From: Malachius bipustulatus | Lineage: Eukaryota > Arthropoda > Insecta > Coleoptera > Melyridae | Length of the DNA: 64,000 nt | Reading direction: 5' to 3' | NCBI GenBank assembly: GCA_910589415.1 | Contig: OU342638.1 | Location: forward strand, 7,976,014-8,040,013 | Part shown: positions 11,796 to 23,744 of the stretch, one piece after another | How the letters are laid out: every line of letters starts with the position of its first letter | How positions within the stretch are numbered: position 1 is the stretch's first letter | The notes under the pieces: generated by a model | The model's input: the letters and a program-made list of their open reading frames with translations, nothing else | Database searches by the model: none | What the model was told of the DNA's origin: nothing | Made by a program: the position numbers and the translations under genes

Positions 11796-12503
11796 TGATA
11801 TAAAAAAAATCGGCTTTTCTTTATAGCCTCCATAGTTTATGAGATCTTTAAAGGCTCAAATTTGAAAAATACCTAGGTTACGCGCTGTAGGGCCAACATC
11901 ACTGAGCATGATAAACTTTGTTGTGAGAATCTATTGATTATATTTATACATCAGGTACAGATAATTTTTCCTGAATTTCTCCCATTTCGCTTCCATTTTT
12001 CCACCCCACCTGAACTTTTTTTGCAGTTGGCTTTTGGTAGATTATAAAATACAATGTGAATTTTCTTTTTTATTTGGAAACTTTTCTTCAAGTTCGTTTG
12101 ACGAATTTCAAATTTTCTAAATAGCAAAAACAGGCTCTGGCACTTGTTGGTCAACGACATCCCATACATGCATCTATTAAGTTGGACTCTTTACTCAGTA
12201 CTGCCTGGTAAAAATTAAATTTGTGATGACCCTTTGCGACCAATTGTTTGACTAATTAAATTTGACTAACTCTTCAAGGAGCCATTAAGAGAAAAAGAAA
12301 AGTCTTCAATTTCATCACCTAAATTTACAAATTTCACAAAAGTATTACTTAAGTATTATACAAAAGTAATCATATATTAGACTTTTTTAATGGTTTCACA
12401 CTGTGTACTTTTACACTGTTAATTGGAATTCAATTATTCTGCACAAGCTAACGTTTAACACTATCTAGCGAATTACATTCCATTTTTTGTCCAATATACC
12501 TAG
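11796..12503. other. No gene seen
   Basis: AT-rich spacer; no coding or repeat structure that I could support. Confidence 0.4.
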
Positions 12504-12515
12504 ATCGATCAACAG

Positions 12516-12881
12516 GCAGTGATAGCAGACCTGCAGGCGACAATAGCCTCACTGAGAGAGGAGATGGCGGAAATGCGGCAAGCAGCACAAGCACAACCAT
12601 CCACATCTCAGCACCAAACTGCAATGATGAGCCAATGAATGTGGTCTTTCCCCCCCCCCCCAACCTATCCTATACCCAGGTCCCTCATCTTCAACATCTC
12701 CCCCTCCCACATTTTTCCCAGTTTGGCATTTATGAGGCTCCCCGCCAACAAATGCCACCACCCCAACCTCTACCACAGAATAAATTAGTCTATTCTGTGC
12801 CTCTACCTCAACAGCAGCCCAGAACATTGGAAGAGGTAGAGCAGCAGGATACCGGCAACGGGCAAAATGGCAAAGAAACTG
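12516..12881 (+). CDS. Exon of unknown Pro/Gln-rich protein (partial)
   Basis: One frame stays open across this block. It reads SDSRPAGDNSLTERGDGG, then MNVVFPPPPNLSYTQ, APRQQMPPPQPLPQNK and TLEEVEQQDTGNGQNGKETG. The block is GC-richer than its surroundings and low in stops, unlike the flanking DNA. It starts after an AG (AACAG|GC at 12515; CCTAG at 12503 is an alternative) and ends at a GT (ACTG|GTAAAT), leaving one base of a codon. The exon at 17604-17707 begins with two bases that complete it. The protein is low complexity and I do not recognise it. A second frame over the first third also reads as coding-like (REEMAEMRQAAQAQ), so a frameshift at the 12-C tract is an alternative reading. 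Confidence 0.45.
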
Positions 12882-14819
12882 GTAAATTAAAAAAAAAAAA
12901 TTTCCTTTTCAACTAATGCTAAATTCCAAAATATGGCGAACTTGTCAACATGAAATGGCTAATTAAGGTACCTGTTAAATCCAGAAAATTCATTAAAATT
13001 TTAATAAATTTGCCGCTATCTGTGTAATAGAGGTTCGAACTATAAAAAAAATAAAAAATAATTGCCTCTGACTAAACTCTGACATTGTCACTTTCGATTT
13101 TCTGTTTTCTTCTATCAAATGACAATCAGTTTTCTTAAATCAATATAGAATCAATATATCCACGAACGATTTTCTGTTTTTGATGTATCTTTAATTATTA
13201 TTGTTGAATATAAAAAAATAAAAACAAGTTTTTTGATAGCATTTCAATTGAGACATTGATTACATAGACATTAGATATTGACACGCAGATAATTTTCGGC
13301 CACTTCGCCGTTTTTTGGTAGGCATTATTTAGACATTGAAACTTACTTCATTTATAAAATTAAAAAATTAATATTAATAAGTTTTTTTTTATGGCGATAA
13401 TTTTTGTCGGTACAAAATGCACCAGTCTTAAAACGGTACCTCACAACCTTCTTTAAATTTTAATAATATGAAATAGTTGATCTTTTTTAATCCATACAAT
13501 TTGTTTTATTTTTCTATTTACAACTTTTGACCTGTCTGTCACATAGAAACAAATAGGTAATTTTAAAGTAACCACCATTTATTTTCTTTTTTATTGCTGT
13601 GTATTAAATATCACATTTTTCAATATTGCTCTGTAGATGCCAAATTGATCTGATATTATTGTTTCAAATTTACATCACATTTTCGATTACTGATCACCCT
13701 GTATACCTACTTGTTGTATCAAATAAAAAAAAAACAGTTTATAGAAGAGCTGTCATAAAGAATGAAAGTTGCCATAAACATGTCCGGAAAAGCTAAACAA
13801 AATAAAATACAAGATGTTGAAAAATATACAGGAGCGGCAAAACTAAGGAATAAATTCAATAAAATGGAAAGTGCCGGTTCTTTGAAAAAACAAACGGGCA
13901 GGTCAATTTTCTTTTTAGATTGTTCAACTTTTGACATATTATTCGGGTATACGTGAAAGATTGGTGACGTCATCGACTTTTTTTTTAATGGCAACCATAA
14001 TTTTTTATTCCATTTTTTCACACCCAATCCAAATTTCCAATATGGTAATGTATAGTTGTACCAGAGATATATCGAAACGACTTCTGTCATTTTATCAATT
14101 TTTGGATTATTGAAATATTGTTGAAGTTATAAAACATGACAGTTTAACAATTAAATTTTTTCGTTATATCTCTTGGTCGACTATAATCATTTTGTAACTT
14201 TCTATCAGAATAATCCTGAGAAAAAAGCTTAATTAATAGACAGATTCAATTTAATATGTATGTAAGTTAATAGATAGATCTTATAAAATTACCATGGAAA
14301 CATCTATTTTTATTTGATATAGTTTTTGTTTTTGTCTTAATATCCCGATTTTCACCACCAGTAAAAAGTGCACAATTTCGAGTTTACAAGCTATTTTCTC
14401 AGAAATTTCGTTATTTAAGGTTACAAATTGATTGTCTTTGATTGATGAAAAAGAATGTCTATGACGACGTCACGACTTTTTCGCGCATAACCCTGTACAC
14501 CGAAATATTATGTCAAAAAATGAACAACTTAAAAACAAAATCGGCTTGGTTTTTTAATTTTTTTCAAAAAAACGGCGTTTTCCGTTTTATTGAATTTATT
14601 CCTTTACTTTTGCCGCTCACTGTATAATGTTTTAGTTTTCGCCGAATTACTTGTGCACTTCTCAATTTTTTAATTATATGCCAAGAAGTTATCTGTTATA
14701 ATTTAGAGTACACAAAACGACTAAAAATAAGAGTGATAAAATTTATCTGTGGCGCAGATTACATGTATACGACCCCCGTTTTCAGTAAACAACTTCTACG
14801 TCGTTGGACTCAAAAGTCT
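12882..14819. other. Spacer or intron; no gene seen
   Basis: AT-rich. If the exons at 12.5 and 17.6 kb belong together this is intron. A CACCCTGTATA end word at about 13697 suggests a fragment of the TACAGGGTG family. A 64-codon frame at 13762-13956 contains KLRNKFNKMESAGSLKK, faintly like the N-terminal helix-turn-helix of Tc1/mariner proteins, too weak to call. Confidence 0.4.
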
Positions 14820-14823
14820 TTAA

Positions 14824-15602
14824 CACGTTGACTGCCAGGGGGAATAATTATGGTGTTGTCACAGGAGGCCATGCTCTACAAACCACTTTATTCAGTTGAA
14901 AATCATACACTTATAAATTTAATATATCTATGATATATTTTTGTCTGTTTTTTTTGCAAAATAATACCACCCGAATTTTCTCGTAGTTGGCTTCCTGAAG
15001 GCAGTAAATGTTTCTATATGCCAACTACGAGTTATCTCGTATATCCCCTTCTACGTACTTTACGACCATTTGACCGCGCTTCTGTAAACAGGCTGTTTCT
15101 TGCTGACGGTAAACAACAAATCTGCAAATCCTGACGACTTTCACTATCTAGAGACCCTACCACCGTCAGAAAAAAAGAACAGACCCACTAAACCTTGCTG
15201 GGTTTGTACAAGCGAAAAACGCCGCCGAGAAACAAGGTATTTTTGTCCAGTCTGCGAAGAAAATCCTGCTTTGTGTGTCGAAGTTTGTTTTAAGAAATAC
15301 CATACATAAAGTTATCTCTCAGAGGGCTTATTCTCTTACTTTCAGCCTTTTGTTTAGTATTTAAATGTTTATGTTTATTTTCAGAATAAATCGTTTGTTT
15401 TTAAATTTTTTTATTTCCTGAAGCCATAGACGTTTAAACGCACTTATCGGAGATGCCCAATGCGAGCTAACCGCACATATTTACTACGAGTAAAATCGTA
15501 CATGGCATATTCGTTCAGTCGGTCAAATACGAGATAACTCGTAGTGGGCTTCCAGTTACAAAACACCAACTACGATTTATCTCGTGGTTGGCAGTCAACG
15601 TG
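14824..15602. mobile_element. piggyBac transposon, internally deleted
   Basis: TTAA target sites flank it exactly (14820-14823 and 15603-15606). The terminal inverted repeats are CACGTTGACTGCCA at the left and its complement TGGCAGTCAACGTG at the right. Subterminal words of the type ACTACGAGTTATCTCGT recur near both ends. Inside is the last part of a piggyBac transposase gene (15100-15309). At 779 bp it lacks the catalytic region and is a non-autonomous deletion derivative. Confidence 0.95.
15100..15309 (+). pseudogene. piggyBac transposase C-terminal Cys-rich domain
   Basis: The 69-codon frame reads FHYLETLPPSEKKNRPTK and then CWVC, CPVC, ALCVEVCF and KYHT before the stop. This is the C-terminal zinc-binding domain of piggyBac transposases, with the usual CxxC, CxxC, C...C/H spacing and the YHT end. 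The DDD catalytic core is missing because of the internal deletion, so the first ~20 codons are probably not true N-terminus. It sits correctly oriented inside a TTAA-flanked element. Confidence 0.85.
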
Positions 15603-15606
15603 TTAA

Positions 15607-16289
15607 AAGGTAAAGTAATGAATTTCAAAATTACCCTTGCTTTTTAAGTAAATGGAGTCCAAAGTTCATTATACCGAAAAATAAGCTCATTTTTTCATTT
15701 TCATTTGTTACCTTTGAATTTAAAATTTGTACAAAAAATCCATAATTTTGTATATCAAAATAAGTGATTTGAAGCAGTTTAAACTCGAAATTAAATCTGG
15801 AACTATTTGGGAAATTTCGAATATTAATGGCTATAACGTTTTTGTGTAATAAAACAAATCTCCAGGGAATCAAACGCTAATGAATAGTCTGTAAATCCAT
15901 GGGCGCAGAAATTGTTGAGCGAAAAAAAAGGCCTGTCTCTACGTCACTGATTAGTTTTTCATCCGTGGTTTTTTTCATTTTGTATATTCTAATTTACAAT
16001 AAATAACCTCTTGGTATAAAATAAAAGAAATGAAAAATGAACACACCTCTTTATTTAAAGTTAAAAATGTGACAAATGTCCAAGAAATGCGATGAAAACT
16101 GGAAAAAAAATTCTAAACTTTTATGGACGTTTCTTAAAGTAGGTCTTCTATTAGCCAGTGCAGTGCTACTACAAAAAATTGGCCAAACCCTATTCATAGA
16201 AAGTATTTTTAAATTTGCGAAAACATGCAAAGACAGATTATTTGATAAAAAATAAATAAAATATTTCTTATTAATATGTGTCCGCAAAT
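15607..16289. other. Spacer with a repeat shared with 47 kb
   Basis: The stretch about 15850-15910 (CTCCAGGGAATCAAACGCT, then CCATGGGCGCAGAAATTG) resembles about 47275-47340 (CTCCAGGGAATCTAACGCT, CCATGGGCGTAGAAATTC). It is thus a dispersed repeat. No gene seen. Confidence 0.5.
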
Positions 16290-16652
16290 AAACCGTTTTC
16301 AAGATTCACGGTCTCAAAAAAAGATTATTTTTCTAGTTTTTTTGAAGATATCTGGGGAAAAGCGCAATTTTAACCGCCAGTTTTTTCAACACAAAAAAGA
16401 TACCAACTCTTGGTTATAATAACCAACGTGCGCTGTTTTTGAAAAAAACGGCTATCTAAGAACTCGCTTTGGATGTTTTCAAACGTATGTCGAAAAGTGA
16501 AGGGCAAAAAACGTCTCCTTTCCTTCAATTTCCGCAAATGGTACATAGGTACGCACATTCCTGGAAACGTTAATAAAAATTTATTGTTTATTTTTAACCA
16601 AGGAATCTGTCTGTACATTTTTTCACAATATTTAAGATACACCCTGTATATA
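16290..16652. mobile_element. Partial TACAGGGTG-family element
   Basis: Ends at right with ATACACCCTGTATA. The stretch ATATCTGGGGAAAAGCG and the block around TTGGTTATAATAACC resemble parts of the full element at 39453-40220, in matching order. The left end is missing. Confidence 0.55.
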
Positions 16653-17055
16653 AAATAATTGTAAATACAGTATACCGATAAACAGATTAACGTGTCTCCA
16701 ATATTCAAGTGTGTAGTGTAAGTGATGATTATTAGTTAATGCTTGAAGATTTTAAAATATTTCTCAACTATATTATTCATTTTAATACTCGTTTTTATAC
16801 CTAATGAAATAAATTATTGTATTTCAGGATTAACATCCATAACAATAGATATTACAGTTATCTTATTACATATTTCAACTCTAGTTTTCTTGAACTTTTT
16901 AAAACTTAACTTGTGAATAATTAATAACTTAACTTATTAATTACTTTACAATTATTATTCATTCAATCTTCACTTAAAAAGACGTTTTTCGACAGCTTGA
17001 TTTTAAAAATTTGACTTTAAGAATTAACTCATTCAGCCACATACACCTTTTTATT

Positions 17056-17452
17056 ATACAGGGTGATTCATTATATGTGCGCAGAACTTCGAGTTGTGAT
17101 GGCTCGTTCAAAAATTTGAAAAAAGTTCCCATTAACATCGGTCCGCAAAAGAACCGTTTTCGAGATACAGGGTGTAAAAAAAAAAAATTATTTTAAATTT
17201 TTTTATGAAATAAATTTAAGCAGAACTCAAAAAGTAAATAATACTAAATGATATATAAAGTTTGTACAAAAATTCAGTTTTATTTCTAAAGGGGTTCCTG
17301 AGAAATCGTCAAAAAACTGAAGGAAATATAATTATTTTCTTGTCTCTTAAAAATGGTGGATTTGCGAAACCGATGTTTATACTTTTTTTCGTATTATTTT
17401 AACGAACTATCACATCCTGAAATCCTACGCACATATTATAAATCAGCATATA
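17056..17452. mobile_element. TACAGGGTGATTC fold-back element, short form
   Basis: The left arm begins ATACAGGGTGATTCATTA and includes ATGGCTCGTTCAAAAATTTG. The right arm carries the complement (AACGAACTATCACATCCTG, then CGCACATATTATAAATCA). An inner copy of GATACAGGGTGT lies at about 17170. It is clearly related to 47350-48074. Confidence 0.7.
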
Positions 17453-17603
17453 ATTTTTATAAACAAACACATTCATGGCGAAACTGAAATTAGAACCTAG
17501 TCGGTGGCAGTCTCAATGGCTTAACAGTCTGTGCTCTCACCCGCTAAGTCATTGCTCGCTCCCTGTTAATTAACTATTAATAATAATTGTTCATTTCTTT
17601 CAG

Positions 17604-17707
17604 GAAGTCAAGCAGGCAGTGACCGTGGTCGTGGCCGCAGAAGGGGAGGACGAGCGAGGGCCAGATATGTGGCACACTTGATGTCTCAAATATTCAAGAA
17701 TGTTTGA
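17604..17707 (+). CDS. Candidate terminal exon with RGG-like tail
   Basis: After a good acceptor (TTTCTTTCAG|GA) the frame reads SQAGSDRGRGRRRGGRARAR, then YVAHLMSQIFKNV and a TGA. AATAAA follows 20 bases later at 17727-17732, as expected for a 3' terminal exon. The first two bases complete the codon left open at 12881, giving ...KETG-SQAGSD. The arginine/glycine-rich tail would suit nucleic-acid binding, but I do not know the family. The pairing of the two exons is inference; both are GC-rich islands in AT-rich DNA. Confidence 0.5.
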
Positions 17708-17726
17708 TTACATATAATAATTTGTA

Positions 17727-17732
17727 AATAAA
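17727..17732 (+). terminator. AATAAA poly(A) signal
   Basis: A canonical AATAAA lies 20 bases after the TGA of the exon ending at 17707. Confidence 0.5.
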
Positions 17733-17899
17733 AGTCACATTGAAATTTACCACAACTCATTTTCTTTTTTATTTCATGTTCCATTTTTAAAACCATTCAA
17801 ATTAAAATACAGATTGTAGGTGTTACACAAATTTCAATTACAAAATAAAAGTTTAAAAAATTTCCATTCTTATCTATAATACGGCACACTCCTTTATTG

Positions 17900-20800
17900 T
17901 GTTTGATCGCTTATAGTGGAGCGAAATTCGGTGTAAAAGTCGCTCCGTTATCGATTTTTTTTTTTTTGGCGTATAACCAGGTCAGACCTAATAGGTTTTG
18001 TTCATTGCATAATTTTGCATTCAAAACGGCTATTTACGACATTTTTGGGTAGGTCACGACTTTGATATTTGAAAAAAACATAAAAATTTATGATTTAAAA
18101 AAATTGTACTTTTGAACATTTACATGACTATATCTTGAAAAGTAATCAAGATATTAAAATGATTTTTTCATCAAATTAGAGCAAACAAATGGGCGCTTCC
18201 AATCGTGTATCTTGCTGCCCTTAAGTATATATAGCTGATTCGCAAAAATAATACAAACGATGCATGTTGCAAAACGTGTATTGATATTTTCACTAAGCGA
18301 CAAACTTTTTTATTTGTGAAAATTTTTGTACACATACAGCGAACAAAATGAAGCCAAGATATAGTAGAAGTTTTTGTATAAAAATAATTCTTTGTAGCGA
18401 TTGCCCTTTGGTAGTTATGACCTTTTTTTCAACCGATGTCGCGCCAATATCGTGCGCTACCCCTTACATAGAGAGCGCCGAGTCAAATATGTACAAGGCC
18501 CACATTAATCCAAATATAGGAATAAGGTATAATATTTATAAGACATATTTTTTCAGTCTTACACTCAGGCTGGTCCCACTTTACCTGTCAGGTAAACATT
18601 TAAGGTATTACCTTCAATTATTATTGTAGGAAAGATTTATTGCCCTGGACACGCGCCCTTGGACCAGGTTTCTGGTCAGTATGACCAGCAAATACACGTG
18701 AATGTTCTCAAACGTTCCCAAAAAAGCATATTAAAAGTTTTCAATATTTGGGCTTCAAAAACTAATTAAATTTAAAGTAGAACGTAGGTATTATTATTGT
18801 AGGTATAATAATAATTATTATAAGTTAATGTTAATAATTATTGTTATTGGACATCAAAATGAATATGGAATCCAAATTATATAAGTAGGTATAAAAAAAC
18901 AAAAAACAAAAAAACCTTTTGTTTATTGAATGTGACATAAACGAATGTTTTTTCTTCATCTTAAATCAATATATCGATCTGTAATCAAAAGTATAAAATA
19001 TCTACAAATCGTTTTGCAAATTTTAGAAGACCAAAAATAAAATATAAATTCTAATTTCATTTTGGAGCTAAGTTTTATTTCAATGGCATTAGCTTATAAT
19101 ACCTAATTATTGTTTGTAGCGTACCATGAAAAGTAACTTATAAAAATAATAGGTAGGTACATAAATTGTTTAGAAAGTGTTTGTGCAGATTATGGAATTT
19201 TATTATGTATTTTTATAAATTTTGAAAATTTTGTAGGTTTTTTTAATCACCTACCTACCCACCAAACTTATAAATTACAGTACCTAGCTACAAAGAATAT
19301 ACGTAAGTAACTGGTTATCACCAAATTATATTTAATTATGTATGATCTTGCAGATGAGGAAGTCTGCAGTCATCAAGGTAGGTAGTATCAAATACTCTAG
19401 ACCTAGGTAAGTCTAGAGTATTGTAGTATATACGTGCACCTATTTAATGGTAACTGCGTATACCGAAGAATAAACTTCGAAAAAATATGTGAAATAAAAC
19501 AAAAAATACGAACTACATACTATAATACTTGAATTTGACATAAATTAATAAGCCAATATTCATATGGGGTGGGATGTCTTTTAAGACGATACTTTTTTCT
19601 ACTGTGTATTATAATAATTCATCAAGGCAAATAACTCATTCAAATGACTTTTCTTAATTAAAAAAACTCACAAATAAACGAGATACAGCCTTTGGAAGCT
19701 AAAAAAAAAGTCCAGGCCTATAGTAAATTCAACTACATAGATACTTTGCCAAACTGATTTTGCTAAACAATCAAAAATCGATTACGTAAGGTTACCTAGG
19801 AGACAAAAGCAAAATAACAGGAAATAAAATGAAAATTTCCATCCTTTGTTTTTTCATTTAACTTACCTAATAAACATTACCTACCTATTATACTTCAGTT
19901 ACATATTTTCGTTTGCTTCCTGTTAGTTTTCGTTTTGTTTACCCAGGTAACCTTATGTGTTGGAAGTGCTTTTCTGATTGTTGATTGCTTGAAATCAGTT
20001 TAGTTACATTAATTTATCACAGGGCTGAACTTTACATTTTTTTAACTTACAAAGGCTGTATCTAATTTATTTTTTACTTTTTTAGGAAAACTTATTTGAG
20101 AAAGCTATTTGCCTTGATCAATTCTATAAACAGTTGAAAAAAGCATTTCCTTAATAAAAAAAACACCCGATAGAATTAGATTCTGAAAATGTTTGACTGG
20201 TTAGCCATGGTTGACCATGCAATTACACATCTTTCGATCCTTTTGGAGTTTTATTCAACAACGTGTGTTCAATGATTTATTTGTAAAAAAGCTGTGAGTG
20301 TTAAAGACAAGACAGTTGTACAAAAACCGAGAATATCTACAAGGTATGTTGTCATTAATAATCATATTACCTACTTATTTTCTTGTGGGGAAAAACGGCA
20401 AGCTGAATGCCGAAAGCGAATTATGTTAAAAAATAAAGTATTTTAAGTGGAAAGTTTTTACTTAACTATCTATATCATAGGGAATTAAGGAAAAACTACA
20501 AAAGTAATCAAAATATTCTCAGCCCGACGTTACCACAAACACATACCAGAGAGGGAAGCGACTGGCTATGCGTCCGTGCGTAAGCTTACCGTTCAGCCAT
20601 CGCGCGAAGTAGATCACAATTAAAAATTCATAATTCAATAACTACCAAACATACGACAAAAATTTATCTTTTAAAAACTTCCTTAATATTTTGGCTCCAA
20701 TTTCTTCGCTGCATGTATAAATAAATTTTCAAAAATTAAAAAGTTTCTCGCTGACTGAAAATATCAATACATTTTTGTGGAAATTTTCAATTAACTTTTG

Positions 20801-21145
20801 ATTTCACAATCAAATATAAAAGTCCTTGAAACAAGATTACCTCCAAAAGAAGCGCTTATAAATGCACTTATATTTAAAAAAAAAATTTCGTCGATAGCTC
20901 AATTAGTTTTAAAGATATGACAAATTATATTTTTAAAAAGCAATTTTTCTGAATTTCAAATTTTTGCAATTTTTTTCAATTTAAAAAGCCCTGACCTACG
21001 GAAAAATGTCGTAAATGTCCATTTATTGTCGGGAGTAGTCTAATACATCATACGTATAAGTGGCAACTGGTTATACGCCGAAAAAAAAAAACAACACATT
21101 TTTGGTCCGATTTCGCTCCACTATTATTCAAACTTTATAGTCGAC
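17900..21145. mobile_element. Large fold-back element with ~600-bp inverted arms
   Basis: The left arm (about 17900-18480) and right arm (about 20560-21145) are inverted copies. Matching landmarks: TAGTGGAGCGAAATTCGG against the complement of about 21105-21125; GGCGTATAACCAG against 21070-21085; TTTACGACATTTTTGGGTAG against 20995-21015; GTATTGATATTTTCACTAAG against about 20760. Identity is moderate (gaps and substitutions), so the element is old. The interior (about 18490-20550) is AT-rich, without a credible gene. The edges are approximate and no target duplication was found. Confidence 0.7.
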
Positions 21146-21435
21146 ACAGTTCTCCATCGGATTTGGCAATTACTATTGCATGTTAACACCAATTATTAGC
21201 CCTTGATATTATTTAACTAAGTAGCTTTAAAACTATCTAATTTTTGTTCGATTTTCTCTAGCATTGCATTTCTTTGGAATGTGAATACAGCAGAATTAGA
21301 AGAGACATTTTGAAATCTATAGGACACTTTTTTGCAAAATTTCTGTAAAAATTTCAATAATTCCACATTTATTTAGGAGTCCTAATTACAAATACGTTGA
21401 CTGACATTAATAGTGGATTATAATAAATTCCATTT

Positions 21436-21993
21436 GGTGAATATTGAATTGAGCGGTGTGGATATAGGGCGATTTGTCTTTTACTTCAGATAGCTTGTAT
21501 CTCTAGGAGTACCAAGGTACCATTGAATTTTTGCGCCGGCAAGTAATAGTCGAGAAATAAGGCCTTAAAGTGTCATCCTTGCTCTAAGATGTATATTCGA
21601 ACATATGCGCTCGAACAGGAAGCTCGCTCTCCATCGTCATGTGTAGCGACGGAGAGCGAGCTTCCTGTTCAAGTGCATTTGTTCGAATATACATCTTAGG
21701 GCAAGGATGACACTTTAAGGCCTTATTTCTCAACTATTTCTTTCATGTCTTTAGTCGGGGTAGGTTTTTTTCCTTCAAATGTTCGTAAAATTAAAAAAAA
21801 CCTACCGTGCCCAAAGACCAGACGGGACCGCTAGCTACTATTACGGTCTCGTGACACTTTTAGGCCTCATATCTCAACTATTACTTACCGGCGCAAAAAT
21901 TCAATGGTACCTTGTTACTTCTAGAGACACAAAATATCCAAATGTAGATGACAAATCGCCCTATACCCATGCCGCTCAATTCAATATTCACCT
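21436..21993. mobile_element. Nested hairpin element
   Basis: The outer arms are TGGTGAATATTGAATTGAGC (21436 on) and its complement ending at 21993, including GGTACCATTGAATTTTTGCG versus CGCAAAAATTCAATGGTACC. Inside is a near-perfect hairpin (21548-21735), with arms running from TAGTCGAGAAATAAGGCC through AACAGGAAGCTCGCTCTCC around a short loop. The open frame 21779-22180 is a by-product. Confidence 0.8.
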
Positions 21994-22545
21994 TCCATTT
22001 TTTTTTTATTATAATATCGATCTGCAATTTCAATTTTGTTCCAGGAAATCACCTTCTCAATTCACTTGGGACTTTCCACTTGAAGGTATTCATTCTTTTC
22101 TTTTGATAGGTTTTATTTATAGATCTGCAATTATTATTTTCCTTTTTGAAGACAGCTGGGATGGTCTGGCTAGGGAATAGATATTTCTATTTTAGAAGGC
22201 AATTCGTTTTTCAACACTAAATTGTTCTGAAAGCATTGCCGATTGCTAATACAATCTATAAGATTTTGTTATTTTGACATCAATAAAACTCATCGTTTTT
22301 GAGATACTGGCAATGAATTTGGTTCATTAAAGTTTCCTGATTGGATGGAACCGCTCATCCGAGAGTCCACCTCAACAGAATTTATGTGCTAAACAATAGT
22401 CTCTGAAAACTGTAAAAAAATTATTTAGTAATCTGTCACATTCAGGTCAAGTAATTTCATTTTCAATTAGTGTTTTGAAAAATCAGTTACAATGTTCATG
22501 TACCTACCTATTCTTTTTCAAAACAATCTTCAAAGGGTGTAGACA

Positions 22546-22640
22546 TAATAATAATAATAATAATAATAACAGAATTTATTTCCAACAGGTACAGGGAAAA
22601 CCTAATAACAGGAAACATTCACACAATCAAAAACTAAAAT
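22546..22640 (-). mobile_element. LINE 3' tail remnant
   Basis: On the minus strand CCTGTTGGAAATAAATTCTG is followed by (TTA)n (22546-22570 on the plus strand as ATAATAATAA). This AATAAA-plus-TTA tail is typical of I/Jockey-type LINE 3' ends. No coding part remains. Confidence 0.55.
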
Positions 22641-23603
22641 AAGCTAATAAGTTAGTTTATCTACTCCTATTAGATAACAAATCAATTATTAGTCTAATTT
22701 TAACGAAGTAATGGCATGCATTACTATTGCCCTATCGAATAATAGTGTCCGGTCGATTGAACAATGAGCTCATTATTCAATCGTTATTGTCAATTGTTTA
22801 ACTTTACTACCCTATTCTGTCGTACGTTTGGCAGATTCAAACTACTGACTACTGTCAATGGTTCACTGACGTGAAAGTAGAGTCCCTAAACGTTTATTTT
22901 ACGTTTAATAAAATGTTATCAAAATATGAAAGTCGCAGAATATTAGGATGATTTTGATCTTTCAACTACTAGAGCATACGAAGGTACTTATCATAACACT
23001 AAAATAAACATGTTTTAGTATCCGTGCGTAGTTATAAAGCCCTGGTCAACCGTTATGATATGAAAGCTTGATGCCTTGGAACGCTGCCAATAGGTTTAGT
23101 CGACTGACAGTAGTGACAGCTAATCACGATAACCTAACATTCACATTTGTTTATGTTTAGTTTCTATTTTACAATACAAATTAAAATTATTGTATTTAAA
23201 AATTAAACTTAAAATTATTATAAACAGAATTATACAGGATGTTCTTCGAAGAAAATAACATCTTGAATAATACGCCAACCTGATATAAATATGGGGAAAA
23301 GCAACAAATGCATCAATTAATGGTTTACTGCCTGCAGAATCAAAAATGAAATACGATGCGCGACGGAATCTTTTCACCCTGATTTTGTAATTTTTCTCCT
23401 TTTAAAAATATTTTACAAATTTTCAGTCGACAGTGAAGTATGTAATATTTTCTGTACTTTTGCAATATTTCAATAACCAAATTAATTACTTAAAAAGAAC
23501 CATGTATATTTTTAATAAATATAAAACTGCAATCCATAAAACTTTTTTACACAAAATTTAATTCTACCGTAAGTAAAATTATTTTTATTCAAGTATACTC
23601 GTA

Positions 23604-23744
23604 GATAAAGTATAGTATTCCACTCGCGCATAATGGCTATTATCCACTTAGATGTTACAGCACTCGCCAGAGGCTCGTGCTGCAATTTTCATCTTCGTGG
23701 ATAATAGCTATCATTATGCGCTTGTTGAATAATATACTATTATC
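23604..23744. repeat. Palindromic hairpin, copy 1
   Basis: GCGCATAATGGCTATTATCC and GGATAATAGCTATCATTATG...GC pair as arms. The centre reads CACTCGCCAGAGGCTCGTG. The outer stem is AT-rich. Confidence 0.8.

Noticed and set aside
13762..13956. Tc1/mariner-like N-terminus
   Set aside because: Only a weak helix-like phrase; no catalytic part or terminal repeats nearby.
21779..22180. 133-codon plus-strand frame
   Set aside because: Overlaps the nested hairpin arms and has no coding features.
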